From Yunchengibacter salinarum (GTDB lineage Bacteria; Pseudomonadota; Alphaproteobacteria; Sphingomonadales; Kordiimonadaceae): a DNA stretch of 64,000 nt. Where the stretch lies: contig NZ_JBBJLN010000004.1 of assembly GCF_037658235.1 (NCBI RefSeq), forward strand, positions 1-64,000, given 5' to 3'. The notes below the pieces were generated by a model that ran no database searches, was not told the origin of the DNA, and saw nothing but the letters and a program-made list of their open reading frames with translations. A program made the translations under genes and the position numbers. Shown here one piece after another: positions 1 through 7,365 of the stretch; within the stretch, counting starts at the first letter, position 1, and each line of letters starts with the position of its first letter.

Positions 1-60
1 CAGATCGCCGGCTGACCGGCCTTCCATCAGCTTGTCCAAAAGGTCTTTGTCGATGCTCAT
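1..60 (-). CDS. IS256-family transposase, N-terminal fragment (runs off the left edge)
   Basis: Only the first 20 codons lie in the window. They read MSIDKDLLDKLMEGRSAGDL, which resembles the conserved start of IS256-family (mutator-type) DDE transposases (charged start, DLLDxLxxGR, G-D-L). The start is supported by AAAGGAG about 8 bases upstream on the minus strand. The gene reads away from the Lrp/AsnC remnant at 123-239. No catalytic residue can be seen, so the family call rests on the N-terminus and on the terminal-repeat-like sequence that follows. An unrelated small protein is possible but less likely. Confidence 0.65.
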   Translation of the reverse strand, partial: MSIDKDLLDKLMEGRSAGDL

Positions 61-119
61 TCGTGGTCTCCTTTTCAGAACCGTTACCACGCCAGAGCAC
101 AAAATTCAGGATAGTCCCC
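1..119 (-). mobile_element. Right end of an IS256-like insertion sequence with putative terminal inverted repeat
   Basis: The transposase start is followed by about 59 non-coding bases ending near 119. The outermost minus-strand bases (119 inward) read GGGGACTATCCTGAATTTTG, which looks like an IS256-type terminal inverted repeat. The junction at about 119/120 is where the Lrp/AsnC reading frame begins. An 8-9 bp target duplication would start near 120 (TTTTATCAG), but the other end of the element is outside the window, so neither repeat nor duplication can be confirmed here. Confidence 0.55.
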
Positions 120-239
120 TTTTATCAGGATTTGATCGATCGCCTGGCCCTGTCGGATGTCACCTCATCCTTTGCCATGGAACGCATCAAGTTCACCACC
201 GCCGTGCCGCTTGCTTTCGCCGAGCCGGATACGCCCTGA
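120..239 (+). pseudogene. C-terminal remnant of an Lrp/AsnC family transcriptional regulator, cut by the IS element
   Basis: An open frame from the element junction to a TGA at 237-239 encodes about 39 residues, including SSFAMERIKFTTAVPL. This matches the end of the ligand-binding (RAM) domain of Lrp/AsnC regulators, which typically close with S-S-F-x-L/M-x-x-x-K-x-T-T-A-L/V-P-L. No start codon or ribosome site precedes it and no DNA-binding half is present, so what is seen is a 3' remnant. The rest of the gene should lie left of the insertion element. The family assignment is by motif only. Confidence 0.6.
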
Positions 240-263
240 TGAATCAAGGAAAGGACACCCCAG

Positions 264-2927
264 ATGGCTGACAGCCGCACACAACCCGAAGGCCACGCGA
301 CCAGACAGATGCCAGAGCCGATCTATCTGGCGGATTATACGCCGCCCGCCTTTCAGGTGCCGCGCGCCCGACTGACCATTCAGTTCGACGGCGACACCGC
401 CCGCGTGGTCAGCGTTCTGGACGTGGAGCGCGATGATGAGGATGTGCGGGATCTGATCCTGGATGGCGGTGCCGGCCTTGATCTGGTTTCCGCCACCCTT
501 GACGGGCAGCCGCTGGGCGCCGGGAGCATGTCCCGAAAGGGGGAAGTTCTAACCATCCATGACGTGCCGGATCGCTTCCGGCTGGAGACCGTGACCGATC
601 TGAAACCGGCGGAGAACACCCGCCTGGAAGGGCTGTACAAGTCCGGCGGCATGTTCTGCACCCAGTGCGAGGCGGAAGGGTTTCGCCACATCACCTTTTT
701 CCCCGACAGGCCGGATGTGATGACCCGATTCACCGTGCGGCTGGAGGCGGATGCGGCAGCCTGCCCGGTCCTGTTGGCCAATGGCAACCCGCTGGAAAGC
801 GGCGCCCTGCCGGATGGCCGCCATTTTGCCGTGTGGGATGATCCCTTTCCCAAGCCCAGCTATCTCTTTGCCTGTGTGGCGGGAAACCTGGCCCGGCGGA
901 GCGACAGCTTCACCACCCGATCAGGCCGCGCCGTGGATCTGCATATCTACACGCTGCCGCGAGACGCGGACAAGACCGGCCATGCCATGGAATCGCTCAA
1001 GCGTGCCATGCGCTGGGACGAAGACGTGTTCGACCTGGAATATGATCTGGACGTTTACAATGTGGTGGCCGTGCCCGACTTCAATATGGGCGCCATGGAG
1101 AACAAGGGCCTGAACATTTTCAATACCAAGTTCGTGCTCGCTTCATCCGAGACCGCCACGGATCGGGATTATGATGCCATAGAGGCCGTGATCGCGCATG
1201 AATATTTCCATAACTGGACGGGCAATCGCGTTACCTGCCGGGACTGGTTCCAACTCAGCCTGAAAGAGGGACTGACCGTCTTTCGGGATCAGGAGTTTTC
1301 CAGCGATATGGGGTCGCGCGCTGTCAAGCGGATCAATGATGCCCGCCTGATGCAGATGATCCAGTTCCCGGAGGATGCCGGCCCGATGGCCCATCCGGTG
1401 CGCCCGGAATCCTATGTGGAGATTAATAACTTCTATACCCCCACCGTCTATAACAAGGGGGCGGAGGTGATCCGCATGATGCGCCGCCTGATCACGCCGG
1501 AAGGATTCGCCAGCGGCATGACCCTTTATTTCGAGCGGCATGACGGGCAGGCGGTCACCACGGATGATTTCGTCACCGCGATGGAAGATGCCAGCGGTGT
1601 GGACCTTGGCCAATTCCGGCGCTGGTATGTTCAGGCGGGCACGCCGACGCTGGCCATCTCGCGGGAACGGGACGGTGACAATGTGCATCTGACCATTCGG
1701 CAAACCATTCCCGACACGCCCGGACAGACCGGCAAGAAGCCCCACACATTGCCGTTGCTGATGGGCTGGATCGGCCCGGACGGCACGCTGCTTACCCCCG
1801 ATCTGGTACAGGGGGAGGGCACCTGGGCGCCGGATGGCTGCCTGCTGAAAATCACGGAGGCGGAAAGCCGGGTGACCTTCGCGGGCGTGCCGGATGGTGC
1901 TGTGCCCAGCTTGTTAAGGGACTTTTCCGCGCCCGTGATCCTGGAAAGTGATCTGGACAGGCGGGAACTGGCCCATCTGGTGCGGTTCGATACGGATGGC
2001 TATGCCCGCGCCGATGCCGCCCGCGAACTGGGCCGTCAACTGGTGCTGGAGCATGTGGATGTGGCCGCTGATCAGGTAAGTTTGCCGGATTATCATGTCT
2101 CCGCGCTGGAGGGGCTGATCGCGGACGAGGAAAGCGACCCCGCGCTGCTCGCGGAGGTGCTGACCCTTCCCGGTGAGATGGATTGCGGCCAGGCCATGCG
2201 CCCGCTCAGGGCCGAAGCCCTGCACGAAGCGCGGGAAAACGTGGCGCGATGCCTTGCCGCGCGCCTGGGGGATGCCGCGCGGGCGCGCTATGATGCGCTG
2301 GTTGTGCACGGCGATACGGACCTTGGGCCGGTGGCCAAGGCGCGTCGCCGCCTGGTCGGCGCGCTTCTGGCCCTTCAGGCCCCTGCCGCGGGCGGAGTGG
2401 ACCGGTTGCGCCTTCATTATGACACAGCGGAACTGATGACGGATCGCATCTCCGCGCTCACCCTGATGGTGGCCCATGACCCGGATCGGAAAGACGCGGC
2501 GCTTGATGCCTTCCTCAACCGGTTCCGCGACGACCCGCTGGTGGTGGACAAATGGTTTGCCGTTCAGGCGGCGTCTTCGGCGGATGGTGCCTTTGACCGT
2601 ATCCGCGCATTGGTGGACCACCCGGACTTTACGCACCGCAATCCTAACCGTTTGCGCTCCCTGATCGCCAGTTTCGCCATGCTGAACCAGCGCCATTTCC
2701 ATCGGCCTGACGGGGCGGGCTATGCCTTTCTGGCGGATCATGTGCTGGCGACGGATGCTTTGAACCCGCAGACGGCGGCGCGCCTTGTGGCGCCGCTTGG
2801 GCGGTTTCAGCGCCTTGGCGATCATGCCCGCGATCTGATGAAGGCGGAATTGAATCGCATCGTCGCGCACCCTGATCTGAGCCGTGATGTGACCGAAATG
2901 GTGACCCGCGCGTTGGAGGACGGTTGA
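264..2927 (+). CDS. pepN: Aminopeptidase N (M1 family zinc metallopeptidase)
   Basis: The protein has 887 residues, close to the 870 of E. coli PepN. It should be a cytoplasmic enzyme that removes N-terminal residues from peptides. The exopeptidase signature GAMEN is at residues 276-280. The zinc site HEYFH is at 312-316, with the third ligand E335 in LSLKEGLT, so the catalytic set is complete. The C-terminal third has the helical character of the PepN ARM-like domain. The ATG at 264 follows AAGGAAAGGAC and gives the usual N-terminus ending in the YLADYTPP segment typical of PepN. The gene stands alone; a short GC-rich hairpin follows its stop. Confidence 0.97.
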   Translation: MADSRTQPEGHATRQMPEPIYLADYTPPAFQVPRARLTIQFDGDTARVVSVLDVERDDEDVRDLILDGGAGLDLVSATLDGQPLGAGSMSRKGEVLTIHDVPDRFRLETVTDLKPAENTRLEGLYKSGGMFCTQCEAEGFRHITFFPDRPDVMTRFTVRLEADAAACPVLLANGNPLESGALPDGRHFAVWDDPFPKPSYLFACVAGNLARRSDSFTTRSGRAVDLHIYTLPRDADKTGHAMESLKRAMRWDEDVFDLEYDLDVYNVVAVPDFNMGAMENKGLNIFNTKFVLASSETATDRDYDAIEAVIAHEYFHNWTGNRVTCRDWFQLSLKEGLTVFRDQEFSSDMGSRAVKRINDARLMQMIQFPEDAGPMAHPVRPESYVEINNFYTPTVYNKGAEVIRMMRRLITPEGFASGMTLYFERHDGQAVTTDDFVTAMEDASGVDLGQFRRWYVQAGTPTLAISRERDGDNVHLTIRQTIPDTPGQTGKKPHTLPLLMGWIGPDGTLLTPDLVQGEGTWAPDGCLLKITEAESRVTFAGVPDGAVPSLLRDFSAPVILESDLDRRELAHLVRFDTDGYARADAARELGRQLVLEHVDVAADQVSLPDYHVSALEGLIADEESDPALLAEVLTLPGEMDCGQAMRPLRAEALHEARENVARCLAARLGDAARARYDALVVHGDTDLGPVAKARRRLVGALLALQAPAAGGVDRLRLHYDTAELMTDRISALTLMVAHDPDRKDAALDAFLNRFRDDPLVVDKWFAVQAASSADGAFDRIRALVDHPDFTHRNPNRLRSLIASFAMLNQRHFHRPDGAGYAFLADHVLATDALNPQTAARLVAPLGRFQRLGDHARDLMKAELNRIVAHPDLSRDVTEMVTRALEDG

Positions 2928-2939
2928 TCCCAACACCAT

Positions 2940-2962
2940 CGCCCGGTGCCGCGCGCCGGGCG
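2940..2962 (+). terminator. GC-rich stem-loop downstream of pepN (weak terminator candidate)
   Basis: CGCCCGG at 2940-2946 pairs perfectly with CCGGGCG at 2956-2962 across a 9-base loop. It begins 12 bases after the pepN stop. Only a short AAATTTGT follows, so intrinsic termination would be weak. Confidence 0.35.
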
Positions 2963-3032
2963 AAATTTGTCAGGTTTCGATAAGTTTCTTGCGAAAAATA
3001 CAGATTTCTGATGTTTTTGCCGACATGGGTGA

Positions 3033-3061
3033 TTGTGATTCTTGGGTCAGCGTCCTATATT
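3033..3061 (+). promoter_or_regulatory. Candidate sigma-70 promoter for the XRE regulator gene
   Basis: TTGTGA at 3033-3038 and TATATT at 3056-3061 are separated by 17 bases in an AT-rich stretch that contrasts with the GC-rich surroundings. A start near 3068 would leave an untranslated leader of roughly 95 bases before the ATG at 3164. This is a by-eye match. Confidence 0.45.
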
Positions 3062-3163
3062 ATGAGGCGTGAGGTTGTTCCGCTTACAATTCTGGCTTTG
3101 TTCCGGGTGAATGAGTTGGTGTCCCAAGGCACGACATATTAACCACCAATAACAGGTAGAACT

Positions 3164-3577
3164 ATGACGATGGAAGAAGCGAAAGGCCCCGATCCCATTG
3201 ATATCCATGTGGGGCAGCGCGTTCGCGCGCGCCGGAAGATGCTGGGCATGTCCCAGACGCAACTGGGTAAGGATCTGGGTGTCACTTTCCAGCAGGTCCA
3301 AAAATACGAGCGCGGTACGAACCGCATTGGCTCCAGCCGACTGTTCAGAATTTCCAATGCGCTGGATGTGCCGGTTTCCTATTTCTTCGAAGGTGCCGAA
3401 ACCAAGATGCCCGGCTATGATCCGGTGCCTGAAGGGATTGACGGCGATACCTTTGAAAAGCAGGAAACGCAGGAACTGGTGGAAGCCTATTACCGGATTG
3501 CCGATCCGCGTATCCGCAAAAAGGTTTTGGGGCTGGCCCGGCTCTTGTCCAGTGGCGTGGACGAATACGGGATGTGA
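3164..3577 (+). CDS. XRE-family helix-turn-helix transcriptional regulator
   Basis: The product has 137 residues. A Cro/C1-type helix-turn-helix occupies about residues 16-74 (VGQRVRARRKMLGMSQ, then LGVTFQQVQKYERG and NRIGSSRL). This is the pattern of the widespread alphaproteobacterial XRE regulators that include Rhizobium PraR-like proteins. The C-terminal 60 residues are acidic and then basic and probably mediate dimerisation. The AT-rich 200-base leader and a strong terminator on the other side make it a single-gene unit. Its target is not evident from the sequence. It converges on the PEP-CTERM gene, which is only a positional hint. Confidence 0.9.
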   Translation: MTMEEAKGPDPIDIHVGQRVRARRKMLGMSQTQLGKDLGVTFQQVQKYERGTNRIGSSRLFRISNALDVPVSYFFEGAETKMPGYDPVPEGIDGDTFEKQETQELVEAYYRIADPRIRKKVLGLARLLSSGVDEYGM

Positions 3578-3688
3578 AGCTGCGGTACGGGGTCTGGCGA
3601 TGCCTGGCAGGGCATCGCACCCTGTATGGGCAGCCCTGGGCGGGCGGTTTGATCCCGGCCTTGTCCCGGCTGATGATGGTGCTCTGTC

Positions 3689-3717
3689 AGAATGTGCTTT
3701 CGGCGCATTCTTTTTTT
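3689..3717 (+). terminator. Rho-independent terminator of the XRE regulator gene
   Basis: AGAATGTGC at 3689-3697 pairs with GCGCATTCT at 3703-3711 (one G-T wobble, 5-base loop). The second arm runs directly into a T-tract ending at 3717. Confidence 0.75.
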
Positions 3718-3720
3718 ATG

Positions 3721-3751
3721 CCCTGCCGCCCTTTTTCTCAAGGCGGCAGGG
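3721..3751. other. Perfect 10-bp inverted repeat between convergent genes
   Basis: CCCTGCCGCC at 3721-3730 and GGCGGCAGGG at 3742-3751 flank an 11-base loop just beyond the stop of the minus-strand PEP-CTERM gene. On the minus strand the stem is followed by an A-tract, not a T-tract, so it is not a canonical intrinsic terminator. It may act as a 3'-end stabilising hairpin or as part of a bidirectional termination region with the adjacent hairpin. Confidence 0.4.
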
Positions 3752-3769
3752 GTTGGCGGAACCGGCCTT

Positions 3770-6283
3770 TCAGGCGCGCCGGGCTGTGCGGCGCCGGGCT
3801 GTGCGGCGCCGGCGATAGGCCAGCCAGGCAAGTCCCGGCAGCATGACCAGCAGCCCCGCGGGTTCGGGAACCGAGGCGGCAACAATTCGAATAGTGGCCG
3901 TTGAGGGCACACTGGTCAGGCGCAGATCACCGGGTAGCAGCAGCGTTCCGCCCCCGGCCAGATTGACCAGATTGTCCCCACTGATGATGCTGCCGTCAAA
4001 GCGCACCTGAAGGGTCACTTCGAAGTCGCCCGTGGTGGGGAACAGCGTGCCTTCGCCGGTCTGAACCAGCAGCGTTTCACCGGTGCCCAGGCTGACCCCA
4101 TCCAGCAGCCATTCAAGCTCGAATTCCGTTGTGTCCGTCAGGCTGCAAATGGCTTCGTCCGCGAAGGTGGAGCCACAGCCATCCAGCGTGAAATCTTCCC
4201 CCAGGGGGATGGGGTCATAGACACCCGCATCGGCGACCAGTTCCGGCGTGTCGCCGCCACCGGTATCACCACCGCCGGTATCACCGCCACCGGTATCACC
4301 GCCACCGGTATCACCGCCGCCCGTGTCGCCGCCGCCAGTATCACCGCCACCGGTATCACCGCCGCCCGTGTCGCCGCCACCCGTGTCACCGCCACCCGTG
4401 TCGCCGCCACCCGTGTCACCGCCACCCGTGTCGCCGCCACCGGTATCGCCGCCACCGGTATCACCGCCGCCAGTATCACCGCCACCAGTATCACCGCCGC
4501 CCGTGTCGCCGCCGCCAGTATCACCGCCGCCGGTATCACCGCCACCCGTGTCACCGCCACCCGTGTCGCCGCCGCCAGTATCACCGCCGCCGGTATCGCC
4601 GCCACCGGTATCACCGCCGCCAGTATCACCGCCGCCCGTGTCGCCGCCACCGGTATCGCCGCCACCGGTATCACCGCCACCGGTATCACCGCCGCCAGTA
4701 TCACCGCCGCCAGTATCGCCGCCACCGGTATCACCGCCGCCAGTATCACCGCCGCCAGTATCACCGCCGCCCGTGTCGCCGCCACCGGTGTCGCCGCCAC
4801 CGGTATCGCCGCCGCCGTCAGGCTCCCCGGCATCCGGGTCAGCGGGATTGCCCCCACCGCCAGTGGGGGTGTCGGCGCCGGGGTCCGGGCTGCCCGTGTC
4901 TATCACACCGGGGCCGGGCCGGGGCGTGGCTGCGATGCCTTCATTGGTGGGCAGTCCGCCCGCATTGTCCGCAAAGACCTGCACCGGGTCCACCACGGGC
5001 AGTTGCACATCCAGTATCTGTTCCGGGGTCAGGTCCGCGCCCGCCGCGGGGGCGACCCGTTGCAGGAAATCCGCCACTGTCAGGGCCAGTTCCTGATCGA
5101 TTACATTGGCCGGCTCGGGATAGGCCATCACGGCGGTCACATAGGTGTCCTGCCCGCCCAGTTGGCGGAAATTGATGCGCAGCGTGCCATCCGTCACTTC
5201 CGCGCGCGTCGCCAGGATATGCCCGGTTTCCATTTTCTCATCGGGGTCTATCTTCGCACCGTCCGCGCCAAGGCGGCCCAGACCCTCGCTGGCCAGGCGC
5301 ATCACGGGCACCAGATCGTCGGTGGCGCGGGTGTCCACCAGATTCATATTGGCCCCGTTGCGTTTCACATCCACGCCGAAGGGATAGAGCACTTCCTCGC
5401 CATCCGGCTTGGGGGCAGTCACGATGATGATGCGATACTGACCGTTTTCCATATTGTTGACGACGAATTCCGCCATGTTTCGGATACCGTCGGACGTGAT
5501 GGTGGAGCCGCTGCCGTCGGTCAGCTCCTGCATGTTTTCACCCACCAGCATTTTGCTGTTGGCGCCCACGCGGACGAAATCTTCATACGGCTCGCTGGTG
5601 GATGGCCCCAGGTCCCAGCCATAGCCGCCGGTCAGCTTGAAATTCTGGTCCAGCACGAACGGCGCCATATAGGCGGACCAATAGGTGCGCGCACCCGCTT
5701 CCACCACCAGATTGACCGCATCCGAAATGGTGGTCAGGTCAAATTCTCCCGCCTTGGCCTCAATCCCGGCCAGCAGGGCTTCCACCCGTTGCTTGACCGC
5801 ATCCGAGTCGCCCAGCGCCTGGTTGAAATAGGCCTGCACCACCTGAAAGCCCCACTCATCCACGGAAAGCGCGCCTTCCACGGCCTGATCCAGGTCCACG
5901 GTGGGAAAGGTTTCAAGCCGCGCTTCCACGGGTTCGCGGATCAGGTCGGCGCTGCGCGTGCCGGTCAGGTAGAAATCGGCAGAGGGCTTTGCCTCCGTCT
6001 GGCCGGGCACTGCCGGATCGCCAGAGACCGGATCATTGCTCAATGTGGGGCGGATCACCTTCAGCTTGCGCACGCCGGGCAGGCTGGGCGGTTCTTCCTG
6101 CATCAGATAGGTGGGCGGCGGCGGCAACAGATTCTCGCCGACCACGGGGGGCAGGTCCGTATTCAGAACCGGCAGGGGCGCCGGTTCTTTCAGCGCGCCA
6201 TACAGCATTACGCCGCCAGCCAGCGCCGTGCCACCCAGCAGAGTTGCGATCGCAACGGATTTTGCAGAGGAAAACAGAGCCAT
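3770..6283 (-). CDS. PEP-CTERM sorting-domain protein with 38 GGGDT repeats
   Basis: The protein has 837 residues. An N-terminal hydrophobic segment (about 10-30) serves as signal peptide or anchor. Residues about 90-440 form an unrecognised globular region. Residues 490-679 are exactly 38 consecutive GGGDT units. Residues about 681-790 look like an Ig/PKD-type beta domain (PELVADAG, EFELEWLLDG, GDFEVTLQV). The end is a classic PEP-CTERM signal: VPEP at 805-808, a short hydrophobic helix and an Arg-rich tail. Known biology: such signals are processed by exosortases, and exosortase A is encoded at 24443-25450. AAGGA five bases before the ATG supports the start. The likely role is an exported, surface or matrix-associated protein; the repeat tract would be a flexible acidic linker. 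The function of the N-terminal region is unknown. Confidence 0.85.
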   Translation of the reverse strand: MALFSSAKSVAIATLLGGTALAGGVMLYGALKEPAPLPVLNTDLPPVVGENLLPPPPTYLMQEEPPSLPGVRKLKVIRPTLSNDPVSGDPAVPGQTEAKPSADFYLTGTRSADLIREPVEARLETFPTVDLDQAVEGALSVDEWGFQVVQAYFNQALGDSDAVKQRVEALLAGIEAKAGEFDLTTISDAVNLVVEAGARTYWSAYMAPFVLDQNFKLTGGYGWDLGPSTSEPYEDFVRVGANSKMLVGENMQELTDGSGSTITSDGIRNMAEFVVNNMENGQYRIIIVTAPKPDGEEVLYPFGVDVKRNGANMNLVDTRATDDLVPVMRLASEGLGRLGADGAKIDPDEKMETGHILATRAEVTDGTLRINFRQLGGQDTYVTAVMAYPEPANVIDQELALTVADFLQRVAPAAGADLTPEQILDVQLPVVDPVQVFADNAGGLPTNEGIAATPRPGPGVIDTGSPDPGADTPTGGGGNPADPDAGEPDGGGDTGGGDTGGGDTGGGDTGGGDTGGGDTGGGDTGGGDTGGGDTGGGDTGGGDTGGGDTGGGDTGGGDTGGGDTGGGDTGGGDTGGGDTGGGDTGGGDTGGGDTGGGDTGGGDTGGGDTGGGDTGGGDTGGGDTGGGDTGGGDTGGGDTGGGDTGGGDTGGGDTGGGDTGGGDTGGGDTGGGDTGGGDTPELVADAGVYDPIPLGEDFTLDGCGSTFADEAICSLTDTTEFELEWLLDGVSLGTGETLLVQTGEGTLFPTTGDFEVTLQVRFDGSIISGDNLVNLAGGGTLLLPGDLRLTSVPSTATIRIVAASVPEPAGLLVMLPGLAWLAYRRRRTARRRTARRA
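3778..3811 (-). repeat. Short tandem duplication in the Arg-rich C-terminal tail of the PEP-CTERM protein
   Basis: The plus-strand string CGCCGGGCTGTGCGG occurs twice in tandem, encoding the repeated RRTAR of the tail. The extra copy lengthens the basic stop-transfer segment after the PEP-CTERM helix. Confidence 0.6.
4247..4816 (-). repeat. 38-unit, 15-bp coding tandem repeat (GGGDT)n
   Basis: 570 bases made of 38 units of 15 bp, every one encoding GGGDT. The DNA units are not identical: plus-strand variants end in CCGGTATCA, CCGGTATCG, CCCGTGTCG, CCCGTGTCA and CCAGTATCA, and differ at third positions. The peptide is invariant while synonymous sites vary, suggesting selection on the protein together with unequal-crossover or slippage expansion. 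Copy number is probably variable between strains and error-prone in assemblies. Confidence 0.95.
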
Positions 6284-6416
6284 TCCATCCTTACCATGAG
6301 CGGTCTGCCACCGGACAAAATCGGGGCTAGCCGAACATCACTCTTTATTCTGTCGCATTTTATCGTATTTGTCATCTTGTAACGCAGTATTCTTTCCCCT
6401 GTACCGGAGGCCTTTC

Positions 6417-7358
6417 TTGACTGATCATGCACCTTTCGACGACCTGCGCAGCCTGCTGGCCCAGTTGCCCAGTGCGGATAACAGCGCCTTCGATGCCGCC
6501 CGCGCGGCGCTGACGGCCAAGGGCACGCTGGATGTGCCGCCCGGCTTGTCGCCGCACGGCCTGCCGGGGCTGGCGGCTTTTCTCGCCGCCTGGCAGGGGC
6601 GGCAGGTGCCGGGGGTCCGGGAAACCCACAACTGCCTGTTCGCCGCCAGCTATCAGGGCGGGCCGCCGCCACAGGACATTCGCGCCTGGGTTGATCTGGC
6701 GGCGCGCGGGCGGGCGCCGGTCAATCTGCTGTCGGTGCGGCAGGGGCTGGGCCTCAGGGTGCTGGAAATGGCCGTGGACATGCCGCACAGCGTCACTCCG
6801 GCCAATCCGGCCTGGTCGGAAAAGGACTGCATGGCCGCCGTGGCCTTCGGCATGGAGGCCACCGCCCAACGCGGCGATGTGCTCGGCCTTGGCGATCTGG
6901 CCTTTGGCAACCAGGCGGCGGCATCGGCCCTGATCGTGTATCTGCTCGCCATGGGGCCGGATATGCTGGACCCGAAGGGCCTGTCGCTATATCGCGCGCT
7001 GGAGCAGGCGGGCACACCCGCCGACCCGTTGGATGCGCTGCGCCGCCTGGGTGGGCCGGACATTGCCGCCATGGTGGGCGCCATCATAGCGGCGCGCAGT
7101 GCCCGTTTGCCGGTGCTTCTGGATGGCTGGGCGGCGCTTGCGGGGGCGGCGGTGCTGCACGCCCTCAGCCCCGATGCCATTTCCCATTGCCTGGTGGCCA
7201 GTGCCGACGAGGGGGTGCAGGCCACGGCGCTGGAACGGCTGGGCCATCGCCCCTTGACCAATGCGGGTAGCGGCGCCGGGCCGGGCGCGGCCCTGGCCCT
7301 GGCGGCGGGCATTCTGGAACAGGCCGTTTCGCTTTTCGATCTGGTGGATGGCGCGTAA
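6417..7358 (+). CDS. CobT-like protein (nicotinate-nucleotide--dimethylbenzimidazole phosphoribosyltransferase family) with altered active site
   Basis: The product has 313 residues from the TTG at 6417, which is chosen because GGAGG sits 6 bases upstream. Family traits are the ETHNCLFAAS-like N-terminal segment, a Gly-rich G-L-G-D-L-A-F-G-N motif at about 157-165 where CobT has G-E-M-G-I-G-N, and a C-terminal G-A-G-P-G-A-A-L-A where CobT has G-E-G-S-G-A-A-L-A. The glutamate of the second motif (catalytic base E317 in Salmonella numbering, as I recall) is A287, and the first glutamate is D160. CobT normally makes alpha-ribazole phosphate for the lower ligand of cobalamin. With these changes ordinary activity is doubtful. 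No other cobalamin gene is nearby. It may be a non-catalytic or repurposed homologue. Confidence 0.7.
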   Translation: MTDHAPFDDLRSLLAQLPSADNSAFDAARAALTAKGTLDVPPGLSPHGLPGLAAFLAAWQGRQVPGVRETHNCLFAASYQGGPPPQDIRAWVDLAARGRAPVNLLSVRQGLGLRVLEMAVDMPHSVTPANPAWSEKDCMAAVAFGMEATAQRGDVLGLGDLAFGNQAAASALIVYLLAMGPDMLDPKGLSLYRALEQAGTPADPLDALRRLGGPDIAAMVGAIIAARSARLPVLLDGWAALAGAAVLHALSPDAISHCLVASADEGVQATALERLGHRPLTNAGSGAGPGAALALAAGILEQAVSLFDLVDGA

Positions 7359-7365
7359 GGCGGAC

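Noticed and set aside
1914..2939. Long minus-strand frame opposite the pepN 3' half
   Set aside because: Basic, His/Arg/Gln-rich composition typical of antisense frames in GC-rich genes; pepN on the plus strand is certain.
3721..3751. Perfect hairpin as intrinsic terminator of the PEP-CTERM gene
   Set aside because: On the minus strand it is followed by A residues, not U residues; kept only as an inverted repeat.
4247..4816. Regular repeats considered as a CRISPR array
   Set aside because: Units of 15 bp are contiguous without spacers and encode an in-frame peptide; no cas gene is present.
4248..5096. Plus-strand frame encoding a long SPPPV repeat protein
   Set aside because: It is the antisense reading of the GGGDT repeat tract; no ribosome site, and the minus-strand frame has a signal sequence and PEP-CTERM end.
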